NCBI GenBank assembly: GCA_031258615.1 | Contig: JAIRMP010000072.1 | Span: 1 to 20,682, forward strand | DNA length: 20,682 nt | From: Spirochaetaceae bacterium | GTDB lineage: Bacteria; Spirochaetota; Spirochaetia; Treponematales; Breznakiellaceae | Direction of reading: 5' to 3' | In this document: one piece after another, positions 16,214 to 20,682 of the stretch | Position numbering within the stretch: the first letter of the stretch is position 1 | Layout: every line of letters begins with the position of its first letter | Made by a program: the position numbers and the translations under genes | The notes under the pieces: model-generated | Database searches by the model: none | Told to the model about the DNA's origin: nothing | What the model saw: only the letters and a program-made list of their open reading frames with translations

Positions 16214-16649
16214 ACTATCCCTCTAAAATGTGAATTCGGAAGACCATTCTAAAACCGCACGGTTTTACGAACGGTTTTTCCTTTAGTTTATGACTATAAA
16301 GCGCTTATGTTTTTGGCGCACCGCCAAACAGCGCAAACCGCCTCCAGCAAACCTTTACCCGGCGCTGATGTACGGCTGGGAGAACCGCTTGTCCGGTTAT
16401 CCCCTGCGCTTCCGCATGACGCAGCCTTCGCCGCTGTATGATTACACTTCATTGTCATTATGAGACGGCTCCAAGCCCCTCGCATTGGAACGCCCCGGTT
16501 GGTTTTTCAAATTTGAACCGGAAACGCGGCCACTCACGGACGCTAAACATCCGCGGATACTGCACTTCCGGCTCAAATTTCCGAAAGACCATCTGCAATT
16601 ATGGTAAAACCCATTTTACCGTAATATACATATAAAAAGAATGAAAATC
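16214..16649 (-). other. rplL-rpoB intergenic region with several stem-loops
   Basis: This 436-nt spacer has no convincing gene. It holds several inverted repeats (plus-strand positions): GGTAAAA 16603-16609 with TTTTACC 16614-16620; AAATTTGAACCGGAA 16509-16523 with TTCCGGCTCAAATTT 16566-16580 (15 bp, the single mismatch being G-U in the minus-strand RNA); GGAGAACCG 16379-16387 with CGGTTATCC 16394-16402 (one mismatch); TTTGGCG 16312-16318 with CGCCAAA 16322-16328; and AAAACC 16251-16256 with GGTTTT 16261-16266. In E. coli the same junction carries a partial terminator and an RNase III site that set the ratio of L12 to RNA polymerase. A similar role here is inference from position and structure. 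Confidence 0.6.
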
Positions 16650-17042
16650 CTACTGGATTTCCACCGTGCCGCCCGCATCGGTAACGGACTTCTTGATCTT
16701 TTCGGCTTCTTCTTTGGGGATGTTTTCTTTGATCGGCTTGGGCGCGCCCTCTACAAGGTCTTTCGCTTCTTTGAGACCGAGTCCGGTAACCGCGCGGACT
16801 TCCTTGATCACCGCTATTTTCTTTGAATCATCGTACGCCTTAAGGATAACGGTAAACTCCGTTTTTTCCTCCACAGGCGCCGCCGCCGCTCCTCCCGGAG
16901 CCGCTCCCACCGCGGCGACCGCCACAGGGGCCGCCGCGGAAACACCGAATTTTTCCTCCATCGCCTTGACCAATTCCGAAGCTTCAAGGACGGTCATGGA
17001 AGCTATAGCTTCCAAAATCTGATCTGTTGTAAGCGCTGCCAT
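16650..17042 (-). CDS. rplL: 50S ribosomal protein L7/L12
   Basis: L7/L12 forms the stalk dimers on L10 that recruit and stimulate the translational GTPases. The 130-residue protein has the N-terminal dimerisation helices (about 4-33), an Ala/Gly/Pro hinge (about 35-58) and the globular C-terminal domain with the conserved AVTGLGLKEAKDLVE stretch (84-98). Length is normal for the family. ATG 17042 has GGAG 9 nt upstream. Unusually long spacers stand before it (after rplJ) and after it (before rpoB), which may allow L7/L12 to be made in excess over its neighbours, as the four to six copies per ribosome require. Confidence 0.98.
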   Translation of the reverse strand: MAALTTDQILEAIASMTVLEASELVKAMEEKFGVSAAAPVAVAAVGAAPGGAAAAPVEEKTEFTVILKAYDDSKKIAVIKEVRAVTGLGLKEAKDLVEGAPKPIKENIPKEEAEKIKKSVTDAGGTVEIQ

Positions 17043-17186
17043 TATTATCTTCTCCTACTAAAAAATTTAACGGAAGAACAGTCCCCCGCCGCTGCCGGGC
17101 CGAAATTCAGCCGCAAACAGCGTACCCGCCGACAGGACGCAGCTACGAAGCCTGACGACAAGGCAATTTATACTGTAAATGCCGGT

Positions 17187-17277
17187 GTTTCATTTTGTGA
17201 AACTCCCAAGCTCAATACACTCGCTCGTTGATCCGGCCAAGCTGCGCACAAAAATGCAGGACAGCTTTCCAGGCCGG
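17187..17277 (-). other. Stem-loops in the rplJ-rplL spacer
   Basis: Within the 263-nt spacer between rplJ and rplL two further stem-loops are visible (plus-strand positions). CCGGCC 17233-17238 pairs with GGCCGG 17272-17277, and stacked on it AAGCTG 17239-17244 pairs with CAGCTT 17262-17267, leaving a 4-nt bulge. GTTTCA 17187-17192 pairs with TGAAAC 17198-17203. Neither is followed by a T tract on the minus strand, so they do not look like intrinsic terminators. A role in processing or in rplL expression is possible but unproven. I see no reading frame of note in the spacer. Confidence 0.5.
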
Positions 17278-17282
17278 TCATC

Positions 17283-17313
17283 CCTCATAAACGCGCGGAG
17301 CGCGTTTATGAGG
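17283..17313 (-). repeat. 14-bp perfect palindrome overlapping the rplJ stop codon
   Basis: CCTCATAAACGCGC (17283-17296) pairs perfectly with GCGCGTTTATGAGG (17300-17313) around a three-base loop (GGA). The rplJ stop codon (17306-17308) lies inside one arm. No T tract follows on the minus strand, so a terminator is unlikely. The stem shares the core CGTTTATG with the rpoB-rpoC hairpin at 12630-12660. It may stabilise or define the 3' end of a processed rplJ message. Confidence 0.7.
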
Positions 17314-17860
17314 CCTCCGCCTTTTTGTCCGCAACGGCCTTGACCGTGCGCACCAGCCTCGACGGTACATCGTTCAGGGCTGCCGCCAGATTCCGCGCGG
17401 GCCCGTTTATCACGGACATCAGCATGGAGAGCAGTTCCAGCCTGCCGGGCAGCTTCGAGAAGGCCTCCACCTGTTTTGCGTCGTAGATACCGCCCGATAT
17501 GAGGCCGCCCTTTACGGCAAGCGCCGGAGCCTCTTTTGAAAAACCAAACAGTATCTTGGCCACTTCGTTTGAATCCTTCTGCACAACCACGATTGCGGTG
17601 GGGCCCACAAGGTACGATGAAACATCGGGCGTCGCAAGCTCGTAGAACGCTATACGGGCAAAGTTATTCTTGACCACCTTGTAAACCGCGTCCTTTGCCC
17701 TAAGCTGTTTTCGCAGTTCCGTTATCTGCGCCACATTGAGACCCCTGTACTCTGTAAAAATAAAGTCCTGGGATGCGCCCTCGCCGCCCTGTAGGATTTC
17801 TTTAATCCCCGCTATAGCCTTGGTTTTGTATTCCTGTACTTTTTTTGCCGCTATTGCCAT
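17306..17860 (-). CDS. rplJ: 50S ribosomal protein L10
   Basis: L10 anchors the L7/L12 stalk on 23S rRNA. The 184-residue protein shows the N-terminal RNA-binding domain with FTEYRGL (35-41) and the KVVKNNFARIA stretch (61-71). The C-terminal helix after KLPGR (136-140) is where L7/L12 dimers dock. Length is slightly above the E. coli protein. ATG 17860 has GGAG 6 nt upstream. Only 17 nt separate it from rplA, so there is no room for the long L10-binding leader that regulates the E. coli operon; any feedback by L10 would have to act elsewhere. Its stop codon is inside a strong palindrome. Confidence 0.98.
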   Translation of the reverse strand: MAIAAKKVQEYKTKAIAGIKEILQGGEGASQDFIFTEYRGLNVAQITELRKQLRAKDAVYKVVKNNFARIAFYELATPDVSSYLVGPTAIVVVQKDSNEVAKILFGFSKEAPALAVKGGLISGGIYDAKQVEAFSKLPGRLELLSMLMSVINGPARNLAAALNDVPSRLVRTVKAVADKKAEAS

Positions 17861-17877
17861 AAACTGCTCCTTTAAAT

Positions 17878-18555
17878 TTAATCGTTACCGATAGATGCCC
17901 AAACGCCCGGCCCCATAGTCGAGGCCACCGATACACTCTGAATAAAATCGCCTTTGGAATCCGCCGGTTTTCTGCGCTTAATCTCGCTTATCACCGTCTT
18001 TGCGTTTTCCGCGATCTTGTCCGCGTCCATAGACACCTTGCCAATAGCAAGGTGTATCACGCCCGTCTTGTCCGCCCGGAATTCCACCCGTCCCTTTTTC
18101 AACTCGGAGAGGGCGCCCTTCAGGTCAAACGTCACCGTACCGGTCTTGGGATTCGGCATCAATCCGCGCCGTCCCAGCACAATACCCAGTTTACCGACAT
18201 CCTTCATCATGTCCGGTGTGGCAACCGCCACATCAAAATCGAGCCAGCCGCCCTTAATTTTTTCGATAAGGTCATCCCCACCCACAAAGGCGGCCCCGGC
18301 ATCCTTGGCCTCGTTCTCTTTTTCCGCCTTGCAGAAGACGAGAACACGTTTTTCACCACGGAATTGATGGGGAAGGGTCATTGTATCGCGCACAGTCTGG
18401 CTTTTTTTCAGGTTCAGCTTTACGGAAACATCTACGGTTTCATCAAATTTGGCAAAACTAAGCGATTTTACCGTTTCCACGGCCTGTTTCATCTCAAGAA
18501 CAGCGGCAGGATCGTACTTTTTAAGGGCTTCGCGGTATTTTTTTCCGTGCTTCAT
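17878..18555 (-). CDS. rplA: 50S ribosomal protein L1
   Basis: L1 forms the mobile stalk beside the ribosomal E site and in many bacteria represses its own operon by binding the message. The 225-residue protein has the expected FDETVDVSVKLNL (37-49), the interdomain signature GRRGLMPNPKTGTV (128-141) and the C-terminal STMGPG (212-217). ATG overlaps the rplK stop as ATGA. A GAGGTGG stretch at the end of rplK serves as ribosome-binding site, so the two genes are translationally coupled, as in other bacteria. Confidence 0.98.
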   Translation of the reverse strand: MKHGKKYREALKKYDPAAVLEMKQAVETVKSLSFAKFDETVDVSVKLNLKKSQTVRDTMTLPHQFRGEKRVLVFCKAEKENEAKDAGAAFVGGDDLIEKIKGGWLDFDVAVATPDMMKDVGKLGIVLGRRGLMPNPKTGTVTFDLKGALSELKKGRVEFRADKTGVIHLAIGKVSMDADKIAENAKTVISEIKRRKPADSKGDFIQSVSVASTMGPGVWASIGND

Positions 18556-18983
18556 TTTTCCACCTCTACACCCATAGACCTCGCCGTACCGGCAATGATC
18601 TTAACCGCGCCCGGCAGATCCACGGCGGAAAGGTCCGGCATCTTGAGTTTCGCAATATTTTCAAGTTTTGACCTGGATATTTTCCCCACCTTGGCCTTGT
18701 GCGACTCGGCGGAACCCTTTTCTATGCCCAAAGCCTTTTTTATCAGCACGGCCGCCGGCGGTGTTTTCAGGATGAACGTAAACGACTTATCCTGGTAAAC
18801 CGTTATAACAGCCGGTATCACGAGGCCCTCTTCCATGTTTTTTGTCCTGTCGTTGAACTGCTGGACGAACTGTGGGGCGCTTACCCCGTGCGGACCAAGC
18901 GCCGGGCCTACGGGCGGCGCAGGCGTAGCCTTACCCGCCGGGCACTGTAACTTGATCAGCGCCGTAATCCTTTTCTTTGCCAT
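18552..18983 (-). CDS. rplK: 50S ribosomal protein L11
   Basis: L11 sits at the base of the ribosomal stalk, binds the GTPase-associated rRNA and is needed for RelA activation. The 143-residue protein shows AGKATPAPPVGPALGPHGV (16-34), FTFILKTPPAA (68-78) and the C-terminal GTARSMGV (132-139). ATG 18983 has GGAG 5 nt upstream. The 74-nt leader after nusG contains a short stem, GAGGG with CCCTC around TTA (19006-19018), which may be part of an L1 regulatory site; that is only a suggestion. Confidence 0.98.
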   Translation of the reverse strand: MAKKRITALIKLQCPAGKATPAPPVGPALGPHGVSAPQFVQQFNDRTKNMEEGLVIPAVITVYQDKSFTFILKTPPAAVLIKKALGIEKGSAESHKAKVGKISRSKLENIAKLKMPDLSAVDLPGAVKIIAGTARSMGVEVEK

Positions 18984-19057
18984 TCTATCTCCTTGTAGTG
19001 TTATCGAGGGTTACCCTCTCCTACATTGTTAAAAGCCGACGCGTACAGGCGGCGGCC

Positions 19058-19615
19058 CTATACTTTCTCAACCTGCATAAGGTCTACATCAACGGGCGTA
19101 TTACGTCCAAAGATACCAACCATGACCTTTAGCCTGTTCTTTTCCGTGTTTACTTCTTCGATTGTGCCGGTAAAAGACTCAAACGGCCCGTCCGTTATCT
19201 TCACCTGCTCGCCCGCGCTAAATGTCTGCCGCGTCCGTACCGGCCTTTCACCCTTGATTTCGCCGGCCTTCTGTAGGATTGCCCGCGCTTCGTCCGGGCT
19301 GAGCGGCTGGGGCCTCCGGTTTGCCGGTGTGCAGACAAAGCCGGTAACCCCCTGAATCCCCCTGAGTAAGGAATTTGTCTCTTGCCATCCGATTTCCGGC
19401 AGATCCAATTCTATCAGCATATAGCCCGGGTAGAATTTCTTTGTTAGTGTCCGTTTTTTACCGTTTTTAACCTCGGTAACATCCTCAGTCGGGATTTTGA
19501 CATCACGGACAACTTCTTTGTTCAACTCTCCCGATCCAAGCATCAGGCGGACGGTTTTTTCGATCCGCTGTTCGTATCCCGAATAGACATGGAGAACATA
19601 CCAGCCTGCCGCCAT
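19058..19615 (-). CDS. nusG: Transcription termination/antitermination factor NusG
   Basis: NusG binds the RNA polymerase clamp, promotes processive elongation, and links polymerase to Rho or to ribosomal protein S10. The 185-residue protein has an NGN domain starting GWYVLHVYSGYE (4-15) and containing FYPGYMLIEL (61-70). A KOW domain follows (about 133-185, with GEQVKITDGPFESFTG at 135-150). I place the start at ATG 19615 because AAGGTGAGG lies just upstream. A GTG at 19624 would add three residues but falls inside that ribosome-binding sequence. The gene begins 10 nt after the secE stop, as in most bacteria. Confidence 0.97.
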   Translation of the reverse strand: MAAGWYVLHVYSGYEQRIEKTVRLMLGSGELNKEVVRDVKIPTEDVTEVKNGKKRTLTKKFYPGYMLIELDLPEIGWQETNSLLRGIQGVTGFVCTPANRRPQPLSPDEARAILQKAGEIKGERPVRTRQTFSAGEQVKITDGPFESFTGTIEEVNTEKNRLKVMVGIFGRNTPVDVDLMQVEKV

Positions 19616-19625
19616 AAACCTCACC

Positions 19626-19805
19626 TTAAAATATTGTCTGAATGCCGAGCAGCAACAGTACGTCTACCAGCCCGAGCACAACAGCAATAACAATAGTCGA
19701 AAATATCACTACCTTTACCGAGCTGATAACATCATCCCGGCTGGGCCATATAACTTTTTTCAGCTCGGCATACGACTCATTTATAAATTTAACAATTTTC
19801 CGCAT
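19626..19805 (-). CDS. secE: Preprotein translocase subunit SecE
   Basis: SecE is the small essential subunit that clamps SecY in the cytoplasmic membrane. The 59-residue single-span form is seen here. The amphipathic cytoplasmic helix has the conserved ELKKVIWPSRDDV (14-26), followed by one membrane segment (about 30-56). ATG 19805 has GAGG 5 nt upstream. The frame extends upstream to a TTG at 19835, but that lies beyond the -10 box of the predicted promoter, so the longer form would not be on the message. The secE-nusG pairing supports the identification. Confidence 0.95.
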   Translation of the reverse strand: MRKIVKFINESYAELKKVIWPSRDDVISSVKVVIFSTIVIAVVLGLVDVLLLLGIQTIF

Positions 19806-19825
19806 TAAAACCTCGCAGAAATCTA

Positions 19826-19854
19826 AGCATACCAAAAACCCGCTTCGTATTCAA
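19826..19854 (-). promoter_or_regulatory. Promoter for secE-nusG-rplKAJL-rpoBC
   Basis: On the minus strand TTGAAT (19854-19849) and TATGCT (19831-19826) are separated by exactly 17 bp, and TGG directly before the -10 box gives an extended -10 (TGn). Transcription should start near 19819, leaving a leader of about 14 nt before the secE ATG. This is the best promoter match in the window. Confidence 0.65.
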
Positions 19855-19900
19855 GTATAGATCAGGCTACGCCCGCCTCCGCCGTCAGTAATGAAAAACC

Positions 19901-19959
19901 ACAGGCGCAGCGGGCGGACCGCCGCGTCACTTGCCTTACAAAAAAATAAACAGGCGCAG
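19901..19959. repeat. 10-bp direct repeat of the tRNA-Trp 3' end
   Basis: ACAGGCGCAG occurs at 19950-19959, across the 3' end of the tRNA-Trp gene, and again at 19901-19910, 49 bp downstream of it in the direction of transcription. It is short and could be chance, but it parallels the longer 3'-end duplication at tRNA-Thr. Confidence 0.45.
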
Positions 19960-20023
19960 TAGGTTTCGAACCCACGACCTGCGGTTTTGGAGACCGCTGC
20001 TCTACCGGCTGAGCTATACGCCT
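19951..20023 (-). tRNA. tRNA-Trp (anticodon CCA)
   Basis: The 73-nt minus-strand sequence folds as a complete cloverleaf. The acceptor AGGCGTA pairs with TGCGCCT (one G-U). The D arm has GCTC/GAGC, the anticodon arm GCGGT/ACCGC has loop CTCCAAA (anticodon CCA), and the T arm GTGGG/CCTAC has loop TTCGAAA. The discriminator base is G. The 3' CCA is not encoded. A T-rich stretch (TTTATTTTTTT) follows and may end transcription. It lies between rpmG and secE, as in Treponema pallidum. Confidence 0.98.
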
Positions 20024-20052
20024 AAGTAAACCGCCTTGACAAGAGATGGTTA

Positions 20053-20226
20053 CTACTTTATCTTTGTTTCTCTGTGCAGGGTATGCTTACGGTCAAACGG
20101 ACAATACTTTTTTAACTCCAGCTTTTCCTGCGAATTCCGTTTATTCTTCTTTGTCGTATAATTTTTCCGTTTACATTCGCCGCACTGTAATGCGATCAGT
20201 TCAACTACAGTCTTTTTTGACGCCAT
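20053..20226 (-). CDS. rpmG: 50S ribosomal protein L33
   Basis: L33 is a small protein of the large subunit near the E site. The 57-residue protein matches the family along its length: CGEC at 15-18, NYTTKKNKRN (22-31) and CPFDRKHT at 42-49. Three Cys (15, 18, 42) are present, but the fourth zinc-ligand position has Asp45, a change I also recall in Bacillus L33. The frame stays open far upstream through the spacer, but ATG 20226 with a GGAGG ribosome-binding site and the family start MASKK fix the beginning. It lies between tRNA-Thr and tRNA-Trp. Confidence 0.97.
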   Translation of the reverse strand: MASKKTVVELIALQCGECKRKNYTTKKNKRNSQEKLELKKYCPFDRKHTLHRETKIK

Positions 20227-20258
20227 ACTTCCTCCAAAAACTTTCTGTGCGCTCCTGT

Positions 20259-20290
20259 ATACGCCGGAAAACTTGAAGTTTTCAGCGTAT
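20259..20290 (-). repeat. Stem-loop in the rpmG leader, three-base loop
   Basis: ATACGC (20259-20264) pairs with GCGTAT (20285-20290), and GAAAACT (20267-20273) pairs with AGTTTTC (20277-20283) around loop TGA. The two stems are joined by a small internal loop. The hairpin ends 33 nt upstream of the rpmG start codon. GGCGGCA (20323-20329) with TGCCGCC (20334-20340) forms a second hairpin further upstream. A regulatory role is possible but not shown. Confidence 0.55.
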
Positions 20291-20294
20291 CCCC

Positions 20295-20463
20295 AGCCCT
20301 CGAACGGAATCGCCTTCCACTCGGCGGCATCCGTGCCGCCTCGTTCCAGGCCGCGGTCGAGCCCTGTCAGCGCCATCCATGGCGCTTTTTCCTCCCTTTG
20401 GTCGGCGGGCTCGACCGTTCGATTCCATTCTCGGTCAAAAGCCCTCGAACGGAATCGAACCGT
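20295..20463. repeat. Duplicated fragments of the tRNA-Thr 3' end (one direct, one inverted)
   Basis: The last 18 bases of the tRNA-Thr gene, AGCCCTCGAACGGAATCG on the plus strand (20440-20457), recur exactly at 20295-20312, 145 bp away. A third, inverted copy lies at 20414-20430 (ACCGTTCGATTCCATTC), matching the T-arm region 20447-20463 at 15 of 17 positions. The direct copy is just upstream of the rpmG leader hairpin. Confidence 0.8.
20354..20417 (+). terminator. Nested hairpin with a plus-strand terminator form
   Basis: CGGTCGAGCCC (20354-20364) pairs perfectly with GGGCTCGACCG (20407-20417). Inside this, GCGCCAT (20370-20376) pairs with ATGGCGC (20379-20385), followed on the plus strand by TTTTT (20386-20390). 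Like the hairpin at 12630-12666 its 3' arm ends in GGCGC followed by T5-6 and CC. It would terminate plus-strand (antisense) transcripts; on the minus strand it is only a hairpin between tRNA-Thr and rpmG. Confidence 0.5.
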
Positions 20464-20512
20464 TGACCTTATCCTTACCATGGATATGCTCTGCCGACTG
20501 AGCTACAAGGGC
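20440..20512 (-). tRNA. tRNA-Thr (anticodon GGT)
   Basis: The 73-nt minus-strand sequence folds as a complete cloverleaf. The acceptor GCCCTTG pairs with CGAGGGC. The D arm has GCTC/GAGC, the anticodon arm TATCC/GGATA has loop ATGGTAA (anticodon GGT, reading ACC/ACU), and the T arm AACGG/CCGTT has loop TTCGATT. The discriminator base is T and CCA is not encoded. It is the first gene of the minus-strand cluster and has its own promoter. Confidence 0.97.
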
Positions 20513-20521
20513 ATCTATTTT

Positions 20522-20551
20522 AGATTAACGAAATAAACGCATCTTTGTCAA
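20522..20551 (-). promoter_or_regulatory. Promoter for tRNA-Thr
   Basis: On the minus strand a perfect -35 box TTGACA (20551-20546) is followed after 17 or 18 bp by TTAATC or TAATCT (about 20528-20522). The -35 box is strong and the -10 box moderate. Transcription would start about 3-6 nt before the mature tRNA 5' end. The promoter lies 12 bp from the putative left end of the insertion sequence. Confidence 0.55.
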
Positions 20552-20563
20552 TGGGTGTGCAAC

Positions 20564-20682
20564 CAGGGCTAGCGTATTTTGCATAGAAAAGATACGATAG
20601 GGCGAAAAACTGAAAAAAGATTTTCTGGGAGGGAAATTATGGAAACAACAAAACTACCCGCAATAATGGAATATTTTTCCGA
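20564..20682 (+). mobile_element. Probable left end of an ISAs1-type insertion sequence (cut by window edge)
   Basis: The call rests mainly on the transposase-like start at 20639. CAGGGCTAGCGTATTTT begins at 20564; from memory, ISAs1-family elements often have ends beginning CAGGG, so this may be the left terminal repeat. The right end and the 8-10 bp target duplication are outside the window or cannot be tested. Confidence 0.4.
20639..20682 (+). CDS. N-terminus of a probable ISAs1-family transposase (partial)
   Basis: An ATG at 20639 with GGGAGGG as ribosome-binding site 5 nt upstream opens a frame that runs off the window. The 14 visible residues, METTKLPAIMEYFS, resemble the N-terminus of ISAs1/H-repeat-associated transposases, which commonly begin with a LPxLxExFxxIxDPR pattern. 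With so few residues this is a suggestion only; T. pallidum has a different gene (an anti-sigma antagonist) next to rpmG. It is the only gene on the plus strand at this end, divergent from tRNA-Thr. Confidence 0.5.
   Translation, partial: METTKLPAIMEYFS

Noticed and set aside
16294..16450. Group II intron fragment (GTGCGCC motif and GC-rich stems)
   Set aside because: GTGCGCC here is part of a short hairpin; no domain V-like sequence or reverse transcriptase remnant is visible.
16294..16485. Minus-strand 63-codon frame in the rplL-rpoB spacer (possible start at 16458 with GGAG about 10 nt upstream)
   Set aside because: Ser/Ala/Cys-rich composition without hydrophobic or domain pattern, and it coincides with several stem-loops, so the sequence is better explained as structured non-coding DNA.
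19806..19835. Longer SecE from TTG 19835
   Set aside because: The TTG lies upstream of the predicted -10 box (19826-19831) and has no ribosome-binding site; ATG 19805 has one and gives the normal SecE length.
20227..20481. N-terminal extension of rpmG through the spacer to 20481
   Set aside because: The upstream part translates tRNA-Thr and hairpin DNA; the L33 family start and a GGAGG site fix the beginning at 20226.

Overview
The window reads as a chromosomal segment of a spirochaete close to Treponema. The order tRNA-Thr, rpmG, tRNA-Trp, secE, nusG, rplK, rplA, rplJ, rplL, rpoB, rpoC is the one known from Treponema pallidum, and the block dnaG, rpoD, C4 zinc-ribbon gene is also treponemal. 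RpoB carries the Asn in rifampicin cluster I that is typical of spirochaetes. The DNA looks GC-richer than oral or syphilis treponemes, with many dispersed palindromes, which suggests an environmental or gut (termite-type) treponeme. That placement is inference; no species is assigned.

Layout. Positions 1-674 hold no convincing gene but contain a 171-bp tandem repeat and smaller related boxes. A plus-strand gene for an unrecognised polytopic membrane protein follows (675-1730). Positions 1731-2064 hold an inverted-repeat element. Everything from 2065 to 20512 lies on the minus strand. Read in transcription order (right to left) it is: tRNA-Thr, a hairpin-rich spacer, rpmG, tRNA-Trp, secE, nusG, rplK, rplA, rplJ, rplL, rpoB, rpoC, mltG, dnaG, rpoD, the zinc-ribbon/coiled-coil protein, and the RNase P RNA. 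At the right edge (20639 onward) a plus-strand reading frame begins that resembles the N-terminus of an ISAs1-type transposase.

Function. This is an information-processing cluster. It supplies ribosomal proteins (L33, L11, L1, L10, L7/L12), the RNA polymerase beta and beta' subunits and primary sigma factor, the elongation factor NusG, the translocase subunit SecE, DNA primase, RNase P RNA and two tRNAs. One septal/peptidoglycan enzyme (MltG) sits in it. Several genes are tightly coupled (rplK/rplA and dnaG/rpoD overlap by 4 nt). In T. pallidum rpoC is followed by rpsL-rpsG; here it is followed by mltG-dnaG-rpoD, so two operons that are separate elsewhere have been joined.

The unusual content is in the spacers. 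Perfect palindromes with three-base loops recur at gene boundaries, including one over the rplJ stop codon and one just after the rpoB stop. The rplJ-rplL and rplL-rpoB spacers are long and rich in stem-loops. The tRNA-Thr 3' end is repeated once directly and once inverted in the spacer before rpmG. I found no CRISPR array, phage genes, defence genes or riboswitch that I can name.
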